This document shows positions 1 through 10,531 of a stretch of DNA of 64,000 nucleotides, piece after piece. The notes under the pieces are model-generated. The model was not told the DNA's origin and searched no databases. It saw only the letters and a list, made by a program, of their open reading frames with translations. The stretch covers positions 2,728,001 to 2,792,000 of the forward strand of contig NZ_LS999521.1 of assembly GCF_900520355.1 (NCBI RefSeq), read 5' to 3'. Both the position numbers and the translations under genes were made by a program. The DNA is from Acinetobacter calcoaceticus (lineage in GTDB: Bacteria > Pseudomonadota > Gammaproteobacteria > Pseudomonadales > Moraxellaceae). How positions within the stretch are numbered: position 1 is the stretch's first letter; each line of letters starts with the position of its first letter.

Positions 1-227
1 GGAAAAACGTAATAGCCAGCTTCTGCAACAGGCGCCACCACAGTAGGCCAATAACTATAAGTCGCTTTTACATCAGGTGAATCATTGACTGGCGGCAATA
101 CCAAAATCGATTTTGGCATATGCGCTTTATAAGCCGTAATATCTTTATTCGGCGGTGGAGTAACAGCACATCCCGTAAATGCAAGGCTAGAAATAACCAA
201 ACCAGCAATTAAAAATTTCTTAATCAT
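1..227 (-). CDS. DUF799 / GNA1162-family lipoprotein (3' end outside window)
   Basis: The reading frame starts at 227 and runs off the left edge, so about 75 residues are visible. It opens with a lipoprotein signal: a short basic start, a hydrophobic stretch, and LAFTGC with the lipidated Cys at residue 20. The mature part contains SILVLPPVNDSPDV, typical of the DUF799 (GNA1162) family, whose structure resembles TolB or CsgG-type N-terminal domains. The start codon overlaps the stop of the upstream DUF4810 gene as ATGA, so translation is coupled. With the CsgG-like gene it forms a three-lipoprotein operon that is thought to build an envelope complex. Its exact role is unknown. Confidence 0.8.
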   Translation of the reverse strand, partial: MIKKFLIAGLVISSLAFTGCAVTPPPNKDITAYKAHMPKSILVLPPVNDSPDVKATYSYWPTVVAPVAEAGYYVF

Positions 228-592
228 GATTTTGTATACCCACCATTTGCATTCATTTTTTGCAATAAACGATCCATTAAAACTGTAGACTCTGGATATA
301 CTTGACGTTCAAGCTGGAAATACTCGATTGCTTTTTGAGAATTATTTTCTTGTAAATATAATAATCCCAAATGAGCATATAAACCTGGTGGAACAGCTAA
401 GCCCTTACCTTTAGTTTTTTCAATTTCAGCTTCTAATTTTGTGATTTGCGCACTTGGTGTAGCTTTCTCAGGTGCGTTATACATCAAATAGGTTTGATGA
501 GTATAAGTTCCCCAATTATATAAAGGTTGAGGACCTGCGGCACAACCAACCAATCCCATAGCAAGAAAACTGCTTAAAAGAATTTTTTTCAT
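224..592 (-). CDS. DUF4810 lipoprotein
   Basis: This is a 122-residue protein with a lipobox (LVGC, Cys17). After a short linker it has two helical segments; residues about 68-100 (GLYAHLGLLYLQENNSQKAI) read like a tetratricopeptide helix pair. This matches DUF4810, which is almost always encoded between a CsgG-like lipoprotein and a DUF799 lipoprotein, as here. The gap to the CsgG-like gene is 17 bp, and its stop overlaps the DUF799 start. It is inferred to be a periplasmic-face partner within a three-part outer-membrane-anchored assembly. No biochemical activity is known to me. Confidence 0.82.
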   Translation of the reverse strand: MKKILLSSFLAMGLVGCAAGPQPLYNWGTYTHQTYLMYNAPEKATPSAQITKLEAEIEKTKGKGLAVPPGLYAHLGLLYLQENNSQKAIEYFQLERQVYPESTVLMDRLLQKMNANGGYTKS

Positions 593-609
593 CTAACACA
601 TATCCAAAA

Positions 610-1281
610 TTATTGAACTGACCAACGGTTATTTTGAATATCTGCTACTAGATTATTAACTGCTTCACGAACAGCTAAATCGAGTACTTTGCCATTTAAA
701 GTAGAATCATAAGAAGCTGTAGAGCCAAAACCTAATACTTCACGAGCACCTAATGCATATTCACCCGCACCTTGTACTGAATGCACAACTTCTGATGTTT
801 TTACATCAACAACATTTAAATTAACTTTTGCATAAGCAACTTGCTCTTTACCGCGACCTAAAATACCAAATAATTGCTGATCGCCTACTTCTTTACGACC
901 AAACTCAGATACATCACCAGTAATGACATAACGAGCGCCTTTAATAGATTGGCTTGTATTGCTATAATCAACTTCTTGTTTAATCTCAGATAAGTTGTCG
1001 CGATTTAAAACTGTAAAATAACCAGTTTGCTGTAAATGTGTCTCAAGAATAGTTTTCGCTTGCCCACCTAGACGATCTACATTGTCAGAGAAAACACCTC
1101 TCATATAACTAGAGCGATTATCAAATTTACCAATAGAAACTGGAGCTTTTACTCCGGTATATTTAATTTGAGATGTAGCTACAGCTACTTGTGGGCTTTG
1201 GATCGTTCTTGAAGTTTCAGTAGTTGAACACGCAATTAAACTGAAAGAACTCAAAGTAGTAATGATTAATATTTTTTTCAT
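610..1281 (-). CDS. CsgG/HfaB-family outer-membrane lipoprotein
   Basis: This 223-residue protein has a signal peptide ending at SLIAC (Cys18). The mature domain resembles the nucleotide-binding-like N-terminal fold of CsgG/HfaB: VSIGKFDNRSS near residue 50, FTVLNRDNLSEIKQE in the middle, and a GDVSEFGR strand. It ends soon after the helix VREAVNNLVADI. True CsgG forms the curli secretion pore. Here there are no curli genes and the partners are DUF4810 and DUF799 lipoproteins, so curli export is unlikely. It is the first gene of the operon, so the promoter should lie above 1281. The family call is firm; the function is not. Confidence 0.85.
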   Translation of the reverse strand: MKKILIITTLSSFSLIACSTTETSRTIQSPQVAVATSQIKYTGVKAPVSIGKFDNRSSYMRGVFSDNVDRLGGQAKTILETHLQQTGYFTVLNRDNLSEIKQEVDYSNTSQSIKGARYVITGDVSEFGRKEVGDQQLFGILGRGKEQVAYAKVNLNVVDVKTSEVVHSVQGAGEYALGAREVLGFGSTASYDSTLNGKVLDLAVREAVNNLVADIQNNRWSVQ

Positions 1282-1410
1282 GGTTACTCTATAATGGTTA
1301 CAAAATATAAAGAATACATATTATATACAAAAAGACTGTCAAACAATCCAGCAATTTAACCATTGAGTAAAAAATGCTATTTTTATTTTAGAAATATTTA
1401 ATTAATAAAA

Positions 1411-1435
1411 ACTCCTATTTTTATAGGAGCTTTTT
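1411..1435 (-). terminator. Rho-independent terminator of the TetR gene
   Basis: CTCCTAT (1412-1418) pairs with ATAGGAG (1423-1429) around a 4-nt loop, with T-runs on both sides. It lies 142 bp past the stop of the minus-strand TetR gene and upstream of the lipoprotein operon, so it should insulate the two. Confidence 0.65.
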
Positions 1436-1570
1436 GAATTTGGTTACAGTGATATATGTGTGCAAGCAATCTTATAAAATATTATAAATATAATGATAAA
1501 TCGAGCAGCGATTATTGCTGGCCTTAGCTAAGCTTTTTAGTATCTTTTCTTAGCTCTGTTCTCACCACAC

Positions 1571-2125
1571 CTACCCTAGAGTAATTAAAAAATAATCTAA
1601 CAACCTTTCTCTTTCATCTGGCTTGTTTGGATCTAAAAGCTGAACCATTGCCCCATCAATCACAAATAAAAACATGTGTGCATCTTGTTTTGAAGCATTT
1701 ACATGGGTTGCTAAAAGCAAATTATAGATTTCATTGATGAACCAGTTTCGATATTCAACGACCACCTGATACGCCTTTGGATGTGTCTTTGAAATCTCAA
1801 AAATAGCTTTAAAAGGCAAATGGTAGAGCCCTTCTAAATCGGCATGTAAAAAGTAAATTTTGCGAAGCTTTTCAAGCAGCGTTAAGTCTTTTTGAACATA
1901 GATGATTGAAAGCACTTCTTGTTTTAGACCATCTTTTTGGAAAGTCAGGCTCATTTCAATCAGCCTTTCTTTTGAGTGAAAGTAATTATAAAAAGTGGCT
2001 TTGGGAACTTTTACTGACTCAATAATTCGGTCAACCCCGACATTATGAAAACCATAGTTGTTAAACAAATATCTGGAAGTGTGAAGCACACTTAAAGCAC
2101 GAAATGGGAGATCTGAATGTGGCAT
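1571..2125 (-). CDS. TetR/AcrR-family transcriptional regulator
   Basis: The N-terminal helix-turn-helix is clear: YLFNNYGFHNVGVDRIIESV then KVPKATFYNYFHSKERLIEM, the classic TetR_N pattern. The C-terminal part is a helical ligand domain of about 130 residues. The frame stays open to a GTG at 2182, but that start would add 19 residues that do not fit the family, so the ATG at 2125 (MPHSDL) is preferred. No strong Shine-Dalgarno decides between them. No transporter or enzyme gene is divergent from it, so its target cannot be read from context. It is about 185 residues, normal for the family. Confidence 0.85.
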   Translation of the reverse strand: MPHSDLPFRALSVLHTSRYLFNNYGFHNVGVDRIIESVKVPKATFYNYFHSKERLIEMSLTFQKDGLKQEVLSIIYVQKDLTLLEKLRKIYFLHADLEGLYHLPFKAIFEISKTHPKAYQVVVEYRNWFINEIYNLLLATHVNASKQDAHMFLFVIDGAMVQLLDPNKPDERERLLDYFLITLG

Positions 2126-2325
2126 AGTTTTACCGTTATAAAAAATTCTTGTTGTATATAAATGAGATAAAAATGCCTTCACTCTTTTTTAAGCAAATAA
2201 AAGGCATAGCAAAGCCCATAAAGACTGTGCTTGGCACATCTCAAGTTTTATTGTTGATTAAGTTTTTGGTTAAGACGAATTAAAGTCCGCAAAGCCTAAT
2301 GACTTTCAAACTACCCTAAAAGTTT

Positions 2326-2669
2326 AAGTTGTGTCGTTATAACTTTTGGCAAAGGCTGCCAAGAGATAATGAATGTGCAAAGCCAACTCCTTTTTATTGG
2401 GAGTTCTGCCAAAACATTAAAATTATGGTGGCAGAACGAAAGGGGGTTCGCAGACTGGAAACAAAGGAACCAGCACACCCGAAGGTGTCCCCCTTCCGCC
2501 CTACCGTAGAGAAAAAGGGGGCGAACGAGTTCCCGACACACAAAAACAAGAGTTTTGCATATCGACTTTGTTTTCCCGGTCTGCGACAACCGACTGGCAA
2601 TGTGGCCAGCAGGCAAAGGATAGTGCTCTACCCTATTGCAGTCAAGCACACAAAACGACATTTGCTTTA
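2326..2669. repeat. Structured non-coding island, candidate ncRNA or non-autonomous repeat
   Basis: This GC-richer block sits in a 600-bp gap and is full of paired segments. TGTCGTT (2332-2338) faces AACGACA (2654-2660) at its ends. TTTTGGCA (2344-2351) pairs with TGCCAAAA (2407-2414) around an inner AACTCC/GGAGTT hairpin. CGCAGAC plus AAACAAAG near 2449-2465 pairs with CTTTGTTT plus GTCTGCG near 2566-2585. An ACACC-CGAA-GGTGT hairpin lies near 2477-2490, and CTGGC/GCCAG near 2595-2610. Overlapping frames stay open on both strands but lack ribosome-binding sites and resemble no protein. From memory, similar conceptual peptides are annotated in many Acinetobacter genomes, which suggests a dispersed element. 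Confidence 0.55.
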
Positions 2670-2789
2670 AAATAGATCATTAAAAAGTAAGGATAAATAA
2701 TGAGTGAGTTATTGTTAAAGAAGGGTTTATAAAAGAATTGAAATTTATATAGATATATTAGTTTCGACAGGTAAGATTAGAATATAAAA

Positions 2790-3071
2790 ATGGAAAACCA
2801 TGAAATGAAAATATCTTTATTAGATGTACAACAAGTATTCAATGATCTATTAAACCATAAAATCAGTCGAGACGATGCTGAAGAATGGGCAAGAAAAAGA
2901 ATGAATGCACTGGATAACCAAGACTTAATTTTTGATCCTCCAATTAAAGAGGAGCTTCTTTGGAAAGCGGTAATATATTTAAGTGGTATTGGATTAAAGA
3001 TATCTCCTGATAAGTACATGGAGGATGACATTGGCATTAAAGAAACATTTAATACTTATTGGAATCAATAA
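2790..3071 (+). CDS. Small acidic protein, possible immunity-type protein
   Basis: This 93-residue soluble protein has no signal or membrane segment. The pattern VQQVFNDLLNHKISRDDAEEWARK, followed by LLWKAVIYLSGIG, resembles small helical proteins found as orphan immunity genes near polymorphic toxins; that link is from general resemblance only. An in-frame ATG at 2805 (MKISLLDV) is an equally good start. No toxin gene is intact nearby. About 30 bp upstream of its region, at 2700-2732, a good ribosome-binding site leads into only MSELLLKKGL and a stop, which looks like debris. Treat the function as unknown. Confidence 0.5.
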   Translation: MENHEMKISLLDVQQVFNDLLNHKISRDDAEEWARKRMNALDNQDLIFDPPIKEELLWKAVIYLSGIGLKISPDKYMEDDIGIKETFNTYWNQ

Positions 3072-3416
3072 TTTTTGCGAAGAAAGTTTATATTTTTTTA
3101 AATAGCCTATTTATGACAGACAGTTTGCATAAGGATATATTCTACTAAGTAAAGTGAGTAGTATGAAATGAATGATTCAGAAAAATTTTAGTTCAAATTA
3201 GAGTTACTACTAAATTTAAAATCGCAAGAAAACGCCAATACAACTTAAATCCTAATAAGTATGCTTCTCACGATAAGCTTTTACCTCGAACAAGCCAATA
3301 AGAAGGTAATAACAAATTGTTGTTTGCTTTTCATTCTATTTATTTCAATTTATAAAAAATATATAATATTCTCAATAGCTTTCTAATTATCTATTACTTT
3401 CAATAAAGAGAATAAA
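3072..3416. other. Intergenic stretch with possible gene debris
   Basis: There is no intact gene in this stretch. On the plus strand around 3178-3300, a frame without a start codon reads about 40 residues and ends in a KYASHDKLLPRTSQ-stop. It could be the tail of a lost gene. The last 60 bases are very AT-rich and probably hold the promoter of the DUF898 gene, with a weak GAGAA ribosome-binding site before 3417. Confidence 0.3.
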
Positions 3417-4505
3417 ATGCAAGAACAAGCTTTACCCTCATCTCCTCAAGATTTGAATGAGGATCAAAATATTACGTCCCCACCCATTTCACAATCAGGA
3501 ATTTATCATTTTAAGTTTCATGGTAAAGCCTCAGAATATTTTGGAATCTGGATCGTTAATATCCTTTTGACTATTATTACTTTAAGCTTATATGCACCGT
3601 GGGCTAAAGTTCGTCGCTTACGCTATTTCTATGGCAATACAGAATTTTTTGAACGTCGCTTTGATTTTACAGGGATTCCAACCAAGATTTTGATTGGACG
3701 TTTAATTGCATTAGGAATTTACGTCGTATTTGCAATTTCATCACAGTATTCAATGATTGCGACTGTGGTTGGACTAGTTGCGTTATATACAGCAGTACCT
3801 TGGTTAATTCGGGCTACTTTGCGTTTTACGGCAAGAAATAGTAAGTTCGGCAACACACGTTTTTATTTTGGTGGAACGATAAAAGAATCTTATAAAGTCT
3901 TTCTTTTGAGTATATTGGTATATATTTTCACATTAGGAATCTTTACACCAGTAGCTATTTGGCTATATAAAAAATATTATCTTAACAACTTATATGCTGG
4001 ACAATTAAATTTTAAATTAAACGCAAATTGGTCTGCATACATGGCTGCATTTTATATACCCGTTTTTATTGCGCTTGGTGTAATTGCTATCTTTTCAATC
4101 TTTTACTTTGGTATTATCGGAACAATTTCTGGATTCTCATCGAACTCTGTAGTCTTCGGAATGTTTATGGTATATGCATTTATTGGATTATTTATTTATC
4201 CATTAATTGCTGCACGTCTTTTTATTACGACATGGAACAATACTACTGTTGGAAACAGTCAATTTAAAACAGACTGTAATCAATGGCGTTTTGCATGGAT
4301 TGTAGCTTCAAACTGGATTGTAAAAATCTTAACTATAGGCTTAATGTCTGCTTGGGCTGCAGTTCGTATCCACAAATATCAGATTGAATCGATGAGTTTA
4401 ATTTTATTAGATGATCCAGATCAAATGATGAATCTAGCTCAGCAAGAACAAAGTGCTTTAGCTGAAGAAATCAGTGATATTTTTGATATTGACATCTCTC
4501 TATAA
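3417..4505 (+). CDS. YjgN/DUF898-family inner-membrane protein
   Basis: This is a 362-residue polytopic membrane protein. It has the DUF898 hallmark repeats: FKFHGKASEYFGIWIVN near residue 31, LYAPWAKVRRLRYFYGNTEF near residue 58, FTARNSKFGNTRFYFGGTIKES near residue 140, and LMSAWAAVRIHKYQIESM near residue 315. At least six hydrophobic segments are visible. The last 35 residues are acidic and cytoplasmic. The gene lies 20 bp upstream of an M48 metalloprotease; DUF898 and M48 genes are often paired, so they probably act together in membrane-protein processing, but the substrate is unknown. Confidence 0.85.
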   Translation: MQEQALPSSPQDLNEDQNITSPPISQSGIYHFKFHGKASEYFGIWIVNILLTIITLSLYAPWAKVRRLRYFYGNTEFFERRFDFTGIPTKILIGRLIALGIYVVFAISSQYSMIATVVGLVALYTAVPWLIRATLRFTARNSKFGNTRFYFGGTIKESYKVFLLSILVYIFTLGIFTPVAIWLYKKYYLNNLYAGQLNFKLNANWSAYMAAFYIPVFIALGVIAIFSIFYFGIIGTISGFSSNSVVFGMFMVYAFIGLFIYPLIAARLFITTWNNTTVGNSQFKTDCNQWRFAWIVASNWIVKILTIGLMSAWAAVRIHKYQIESMSLILLDDPDQMMNLAQQEQSALAEEISDIFDIDISL

Positions 4506-4525
4506 TAATCTGAGTTTAATAATTT

Positions 4526-5620
4526 ATGTCCCAAGCAGTAGATATCATTTTCTATGATGGCATAGTCTCTAAACCTCACCGTGCTCAGATTTCAGCTCAA
4601 TCTGAATCTGAAGTTCTAATTCGGTATGGTGAGCAATTAGAACTTCAGTGTCATTATCAATATACTGATATGAAATTGATTGGTGCGCTGGGGCAGTTAC
4701 ATCCAGTAATTGAATTATCTGATGATGCACGGATTGAATTTCATAGTGCATTACCTGAATGGTTTAATTATGCAACTAAAAAGGTTCAACATTCGATCTG
4801 GAAATTTGAACGCTCTCCAGCTCTTATTCTTTTTAGTGTAATTTTTGTGATTACTTTCGCGATCAGTCTCGTGAAATGGGGTGTTCCAGCTACATCCCAT
4901 TATCTTGCTTTTCAATTACCTGAGAATACTTTAAAGAAACTAGGTGATGAAGCCGAGAATTATGTATTAAATAATTGGACTGCACCCAGCCAATTAGCAC
5001 AAACTCAAAAAGACCAAATTACTAAACAATATTTGAATACTATTGCTGAAAACAGACCAGCCAAATTAGTCTTCCGTCAAGGTAATCAATTAGGAGCAAA
5101 TGCTGTAGCATTACCTAATAATACGATCATCATCACAGATGAACTGATCAAAATGGCACATACTAATCAGGAAATCTTAGGCGTATTAGCCCATGAACAA
5201 GGCCATTTGATTTATCGCCATAGTTTACAACAAGGGTTAACTAGTTTAGGCCTAAGTGTATTATATATTGCAATGACAGGAGATAATTCAGACTTATTTA
5301 CCTCATTACCTGCCGCTATGATTGGTGCAAATTATTCACGTAAATTTGAGTCCGAAGCCGATCTATATGCTTTACAGCTGATGGATAGGAAGCACATAGA
5401 AGTCTCGCACTTCGCAAATTTCTTACAACGTTTAAGCGATACAACAGAAGAAGGTATCGATAAAAAAAATCAGTCCAACCCGCCAACTTCTCAAGAAGAA
5501 TCTTCAGCTAATAAACTATCTACAGCTGTTCTTGATACTTTATCTTCTCATCCTGCAACTGAAGAGCGTATTCGAATGGTCCATGATTTTGAGAAAAAAC
5601 AAAAGCTAAATATTAAATAG
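4526..5620 (+). CDS. M48-family membrane-anchored metalloprotease
   Basis: The 364 residues have three parts. An N-terminal strand-rich domain covers residues 1-95. One membrane span lies at about 98-118. The M48 peptidase domain carries the zinc motif HEQGH at 223-227, with a third ligand Glu expected in KFESEADLYALQLM near residue 278. The C-terminus ends with the usual LSSHPATEERIR box. E. coli relatives include LoiP/BepA-type proteases, but here the enzyme is anchored by an internal span instead of a lipoprotein signal. It lies 20 bp after the DUF898 gene, which indicates an operon. The activity call is firm; the substrate is not known. Confidence 0.88.
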   Translation: MSQAVDIIFYDGIVSKPHRAQISAQSESEVLIRYGEQLELQCHYQYTDMKLIGALGQLHPVIELSDDARIEFHSALPEWFNYATKKVQHSIWKFERSPALILFSVIFVITFAISLVKWGVPATSHYLAFQLPENTLKKLGDEAENYVLNNWTAPSQLAQTQKDQITKQYLNTIAENRPAKLVFRQGNQLGANAVALPNNTIIITDELIKMAHTNQEILGVLAHEQGHLIYRHSLQQGLTSLGLSVLYIAMTGDNSDLFTSLPAAMIGANYSRKFESEADLYALQLMDRKHIEVSHFANFLQRLSDTTEEGIDKKNQSNPPTSQEESSANKLSTAVLDTLSSHPATEERIRMVHDFEKKQKLNIK

Positions 5621-5653
5621 TAGAAAGTGAGGATTCAGTCCCAAGACACTATG

Positions 5654-5731
5654 AAATATAAAATTAAGCTGAAGTCTTAATCTGCCCAACTCAATCCAAA
5701 TTTTTATATGGGTTTCTAAGTACTAAAACAT
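5654..5731. repeat. Direct repeat, copy 1
   Basis: About 78 bp, closely matching 6338-6417. Shared blocks include AAATATAAAATTAAGCTG, ACTCAATCCAAATTTTTATA and GGTTTCTAAGTACTAAAA. The two copies are in the same orientation, 684 bp apart, and bracket the small secreted-protein gene. Confidence 0.8.
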
Positions 5732-5772
5732 TTTTTTAAAGGCGCACAAAATAATTTATAGATTCACAAGCT

Positions 5773-6144
5773 CTATCTAGAAAATTTATGGTCTTTAGGA
5801 AGTGGAGCATCACATGGTTGATCCGTCTTTACATTGACCATTTTCACAGGCCCATCGTTGTAGATTGTTACCTTACAGCCTTTTACGACATATTCCTGTT
5901 GAATTCCACCATACATTTCATCCTCAGGAACAGCTGATGCAACATCACACGCCTCGTCAGCACGGCATGCAGCCTCATCTTCACCAACCTCTACAGCTTC
6001 TGCTCCAACTGCTTCCATTGCGTCTACAGCGCTCTCCTGCACTTCAGCATCTACAGCCTGTATCTTTGCTGCATATGTATTTGAAAGATTCATCATAAGA
6101 AAAATTGCAAGAAATGACTTACTACAGTGATTTATTAAATTCAT
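5773..6144 (-). CDS. Small secreted acidic cysteine-containing protein
   Basis: This is a 123-residue protein with a signal peptide (hydrophobic core AIFLMMNL, likely cut after NTYAA). The mature part is an Ala/Glu/Val-rich acidic stretch (residues about 28-70) followed by a compact domain holding CKVTIYNDGPVKMVNV. Four cysteines remain in the mature chain (in AACR, EACD, KGCK and QPCD), enough for two disulfides in the periplasm. I do not recognise the family. The gene stands alone on its strand and is bracketed by 78-bp direct repeats, which suggests it arrived or was duplicated as a unit. Confidence 0.6.
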   Translation of the reverse strand: MNLINHCSKSFLAIFLMMNLSNTYAAKIQAVDAEVQESAVDAMEAVGAEAVEVGEDEAACRADEACDVASAVPEDEMYGGIQQEYVVKGCKVTIYNDGPVKMVNVKTDQPCDAPLPKDHKFSR

Positions 6145-6239
6145 GAACTATCCATATCTATTAATTTAAATTCAGCGTATACCGAGATCGATTTTACTTT
6201 GCAAGTTAGGGATGCAAAGGGGTTAGTATTATAAGGAGC

Positions 6240-6363
6240 TATTCTACCCATAATTATACATATAGCAGCAATAGTTGACCCGAAAGAATTCTTCAAACAA
6301 TTACAAGATATTGACCATTATGAAGGTGTATTAACTAAAAATATAAAATTAAGCTGCATCTAA
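6240..6363 (+). pseudogene. 3' remnant of an unidentified gene
   Basis: A plus-strand frame without a start codon reads PIIIHIAAIVDPKEFFKQLQ and continues to a TAA at 6361-6363. Its last dozen codons are the beginning of direct-repeat copy 2. The peptide looks protein-like, but the 5' part is gone. The matching segment in copy 1 is out of frame. It is probably the tail of a gene disrupted when the repeat-bounded segment was inserted or rearranged. Confidence 0.35.
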
Positions 6364-6417
6364 ATCTGCCTAACTCAATCCAAATTTTTATACAGGTTTC
6401 TAAGTACTAAAAAACAT
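6338..6417. repeat. Direct repeat, copy 2
   Basis: This is the second copy of the 78-bp repeat at 5654-5731, with a few substitutions and two extra A residues. It ends just before the tRNA-Ser terminator, so the repeat-bounded segment abuts a tRNA gene. Confidence 0.8.
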
Positions 6418-6421
6418 ACAT

Positions 6422-6453
6422 ATAAAAAAAGCCCCTGCTTTTAACAGGGGCTT
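6422..6453 (-). terminator. Terminator of tRNA-Ser
   Basis: AGCCCCTG (6430-6437) pairs with CAGGGGCT (6445-6452). Read on the minus strand, the hairpin is followed by seven T residues (complement of 6423-6429). It sits immediately after the 3' end of the tRNA-Ser gene. Confidence 0.85.
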
Positions 6454-6461
6454 TTCGAATT

Positions 6462-6551
6462 TGGCGGAAGCGGTGAGATTCGAACTCACGGAGGACTCAC
6501 ACCCTCGTCGGTTTTCAAGACCGGTGCATTAAACCGCTCTGCCACGCTTCC
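6462..6551 (-). tRNA. tRNA-Ser (UGA anticodon)
   Basis: This is a 90-nt gene including an encoded CCA. The acceptor stem is GGAAGCG/CGCTTCC. The D-arm reads GGCAGAGCGGTTTAATGCACC, the anticodon loop CTTGAAA gives UGA, there is a long class-II variable arm (ACGAGGGTGTGAGTCCTCCGT), and the T-loop is GTTCGAATC. All of these are as expected for serine tRNA. Confidence 0.95.
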
Positions 6552-6637
6552 ATGTGCGTAAGAATACAAAGCTTATTCATTTTATTCAAGAAAAAAATCA
6601 CTGCTTTGTGTTCAAGTGCGTATTGTTTCATCAAATA

Positions 6638-8857
<2,220 letters not shown>

Positions 8858-9020
8858 TCATTCCAAAAATGGTGACGCTTCATATTCATCCTATTTTCTT
8901 TTTAAGTTATTAAAAGTCTTTTCTTATTTGGACAACAATACTTCACTTACTTCTTCTCATTCTATAAGTGCGCTTAGTTTTTTATCAAATTAAAACTTCA
9001 AAGCAGAACAAGCGAATTAA

Positions 9021-9062
9021 TGCTTTTTTTGCCAAAAAAAGCACCATGAATAGTGCTACAAT
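9021..9062 (+). promoter_or_regulatory. argG promoter with upstream palindrome
   Basis: An extended -10 element, TGCTACAAT (9054-9062), predicts transcription from about 9069. Just upstream, 9021-9043 is a perfect odd palindrome: TGCTTTTTTTG, a central C, then CAAAAAAAGCA. It occupies the -35 area, so it could be an operator. It could also act as a terminator for upstream transcription, since the arms are T/A runs. Confidence 0.5.
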
Positions 9063-9083
9063 AGCCGCCATTCAGAATTCTCG

Positions 9084-9108
9084 AGACCACCTGTACGGGG
9101 TCTTTTTT
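9084..9108 (+). promoter_or_regulatory. Terminator-like hairpin in the argG leader
   Basis: AGACC (9084-9088) pairs with GGTCT (9099-9103), followed by six T residues. It lies between the predicted argG start of transcription and the ATG at 9128, so it looks like an attenuator or a processed leader RNA end. Confidence 0.5.
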
Positions 9109-9112
9109 ATAA

Positions 9113-10471
<1,359 letters not shown>

Positions 10472-10485
10472 TTTTCTTAGCTCAT

Positions 10486-10516
10486 AAAAAAGCCACCTAC
10501 AAAGGTGGCTTTTTTA
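10486..10516 (+). terminator. argG terminator (bidirectional)
   Basis: AGCCACC (10491-10497) pairs with GGTGGCT (10504-10510). A-runs before it and T-runs after it allow it to serve argG and the convergent diguanylate cyclase gene. Confidence 0.9.
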
Positions 10517-10531
10517 TTTGAATGCTTTTAC

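Noticed and set aside
610..1281. Curli secretion role for the CsgG-like protein
   Set aside because: No csg genes nearby; DUF4810 and DUF799 partners indicate a different assembly.
1431..1470. Sequence GAATTTGGTTACAG after a hairpin, resembling the start of the tRNA-Ser 3' region at 6456
   Set aside because: Only about eight bases match and no tRNA arms follow, so a tRNA remnant is not supported.
2311..2670. Overlapping open frames of 68-116 codons on both strands
   Set aside because: No ribosome-binding site, no family pattern, and frames on both strands come from the structured GC-rich island; treated as a non-coding element.
5865..6098. 77-codon plus-strand frame of His/Gln/Leu repeats
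   Set aside because: It is the antisense of the Ala/Glu-rich segment of the secreted protein gene and has no start signals.
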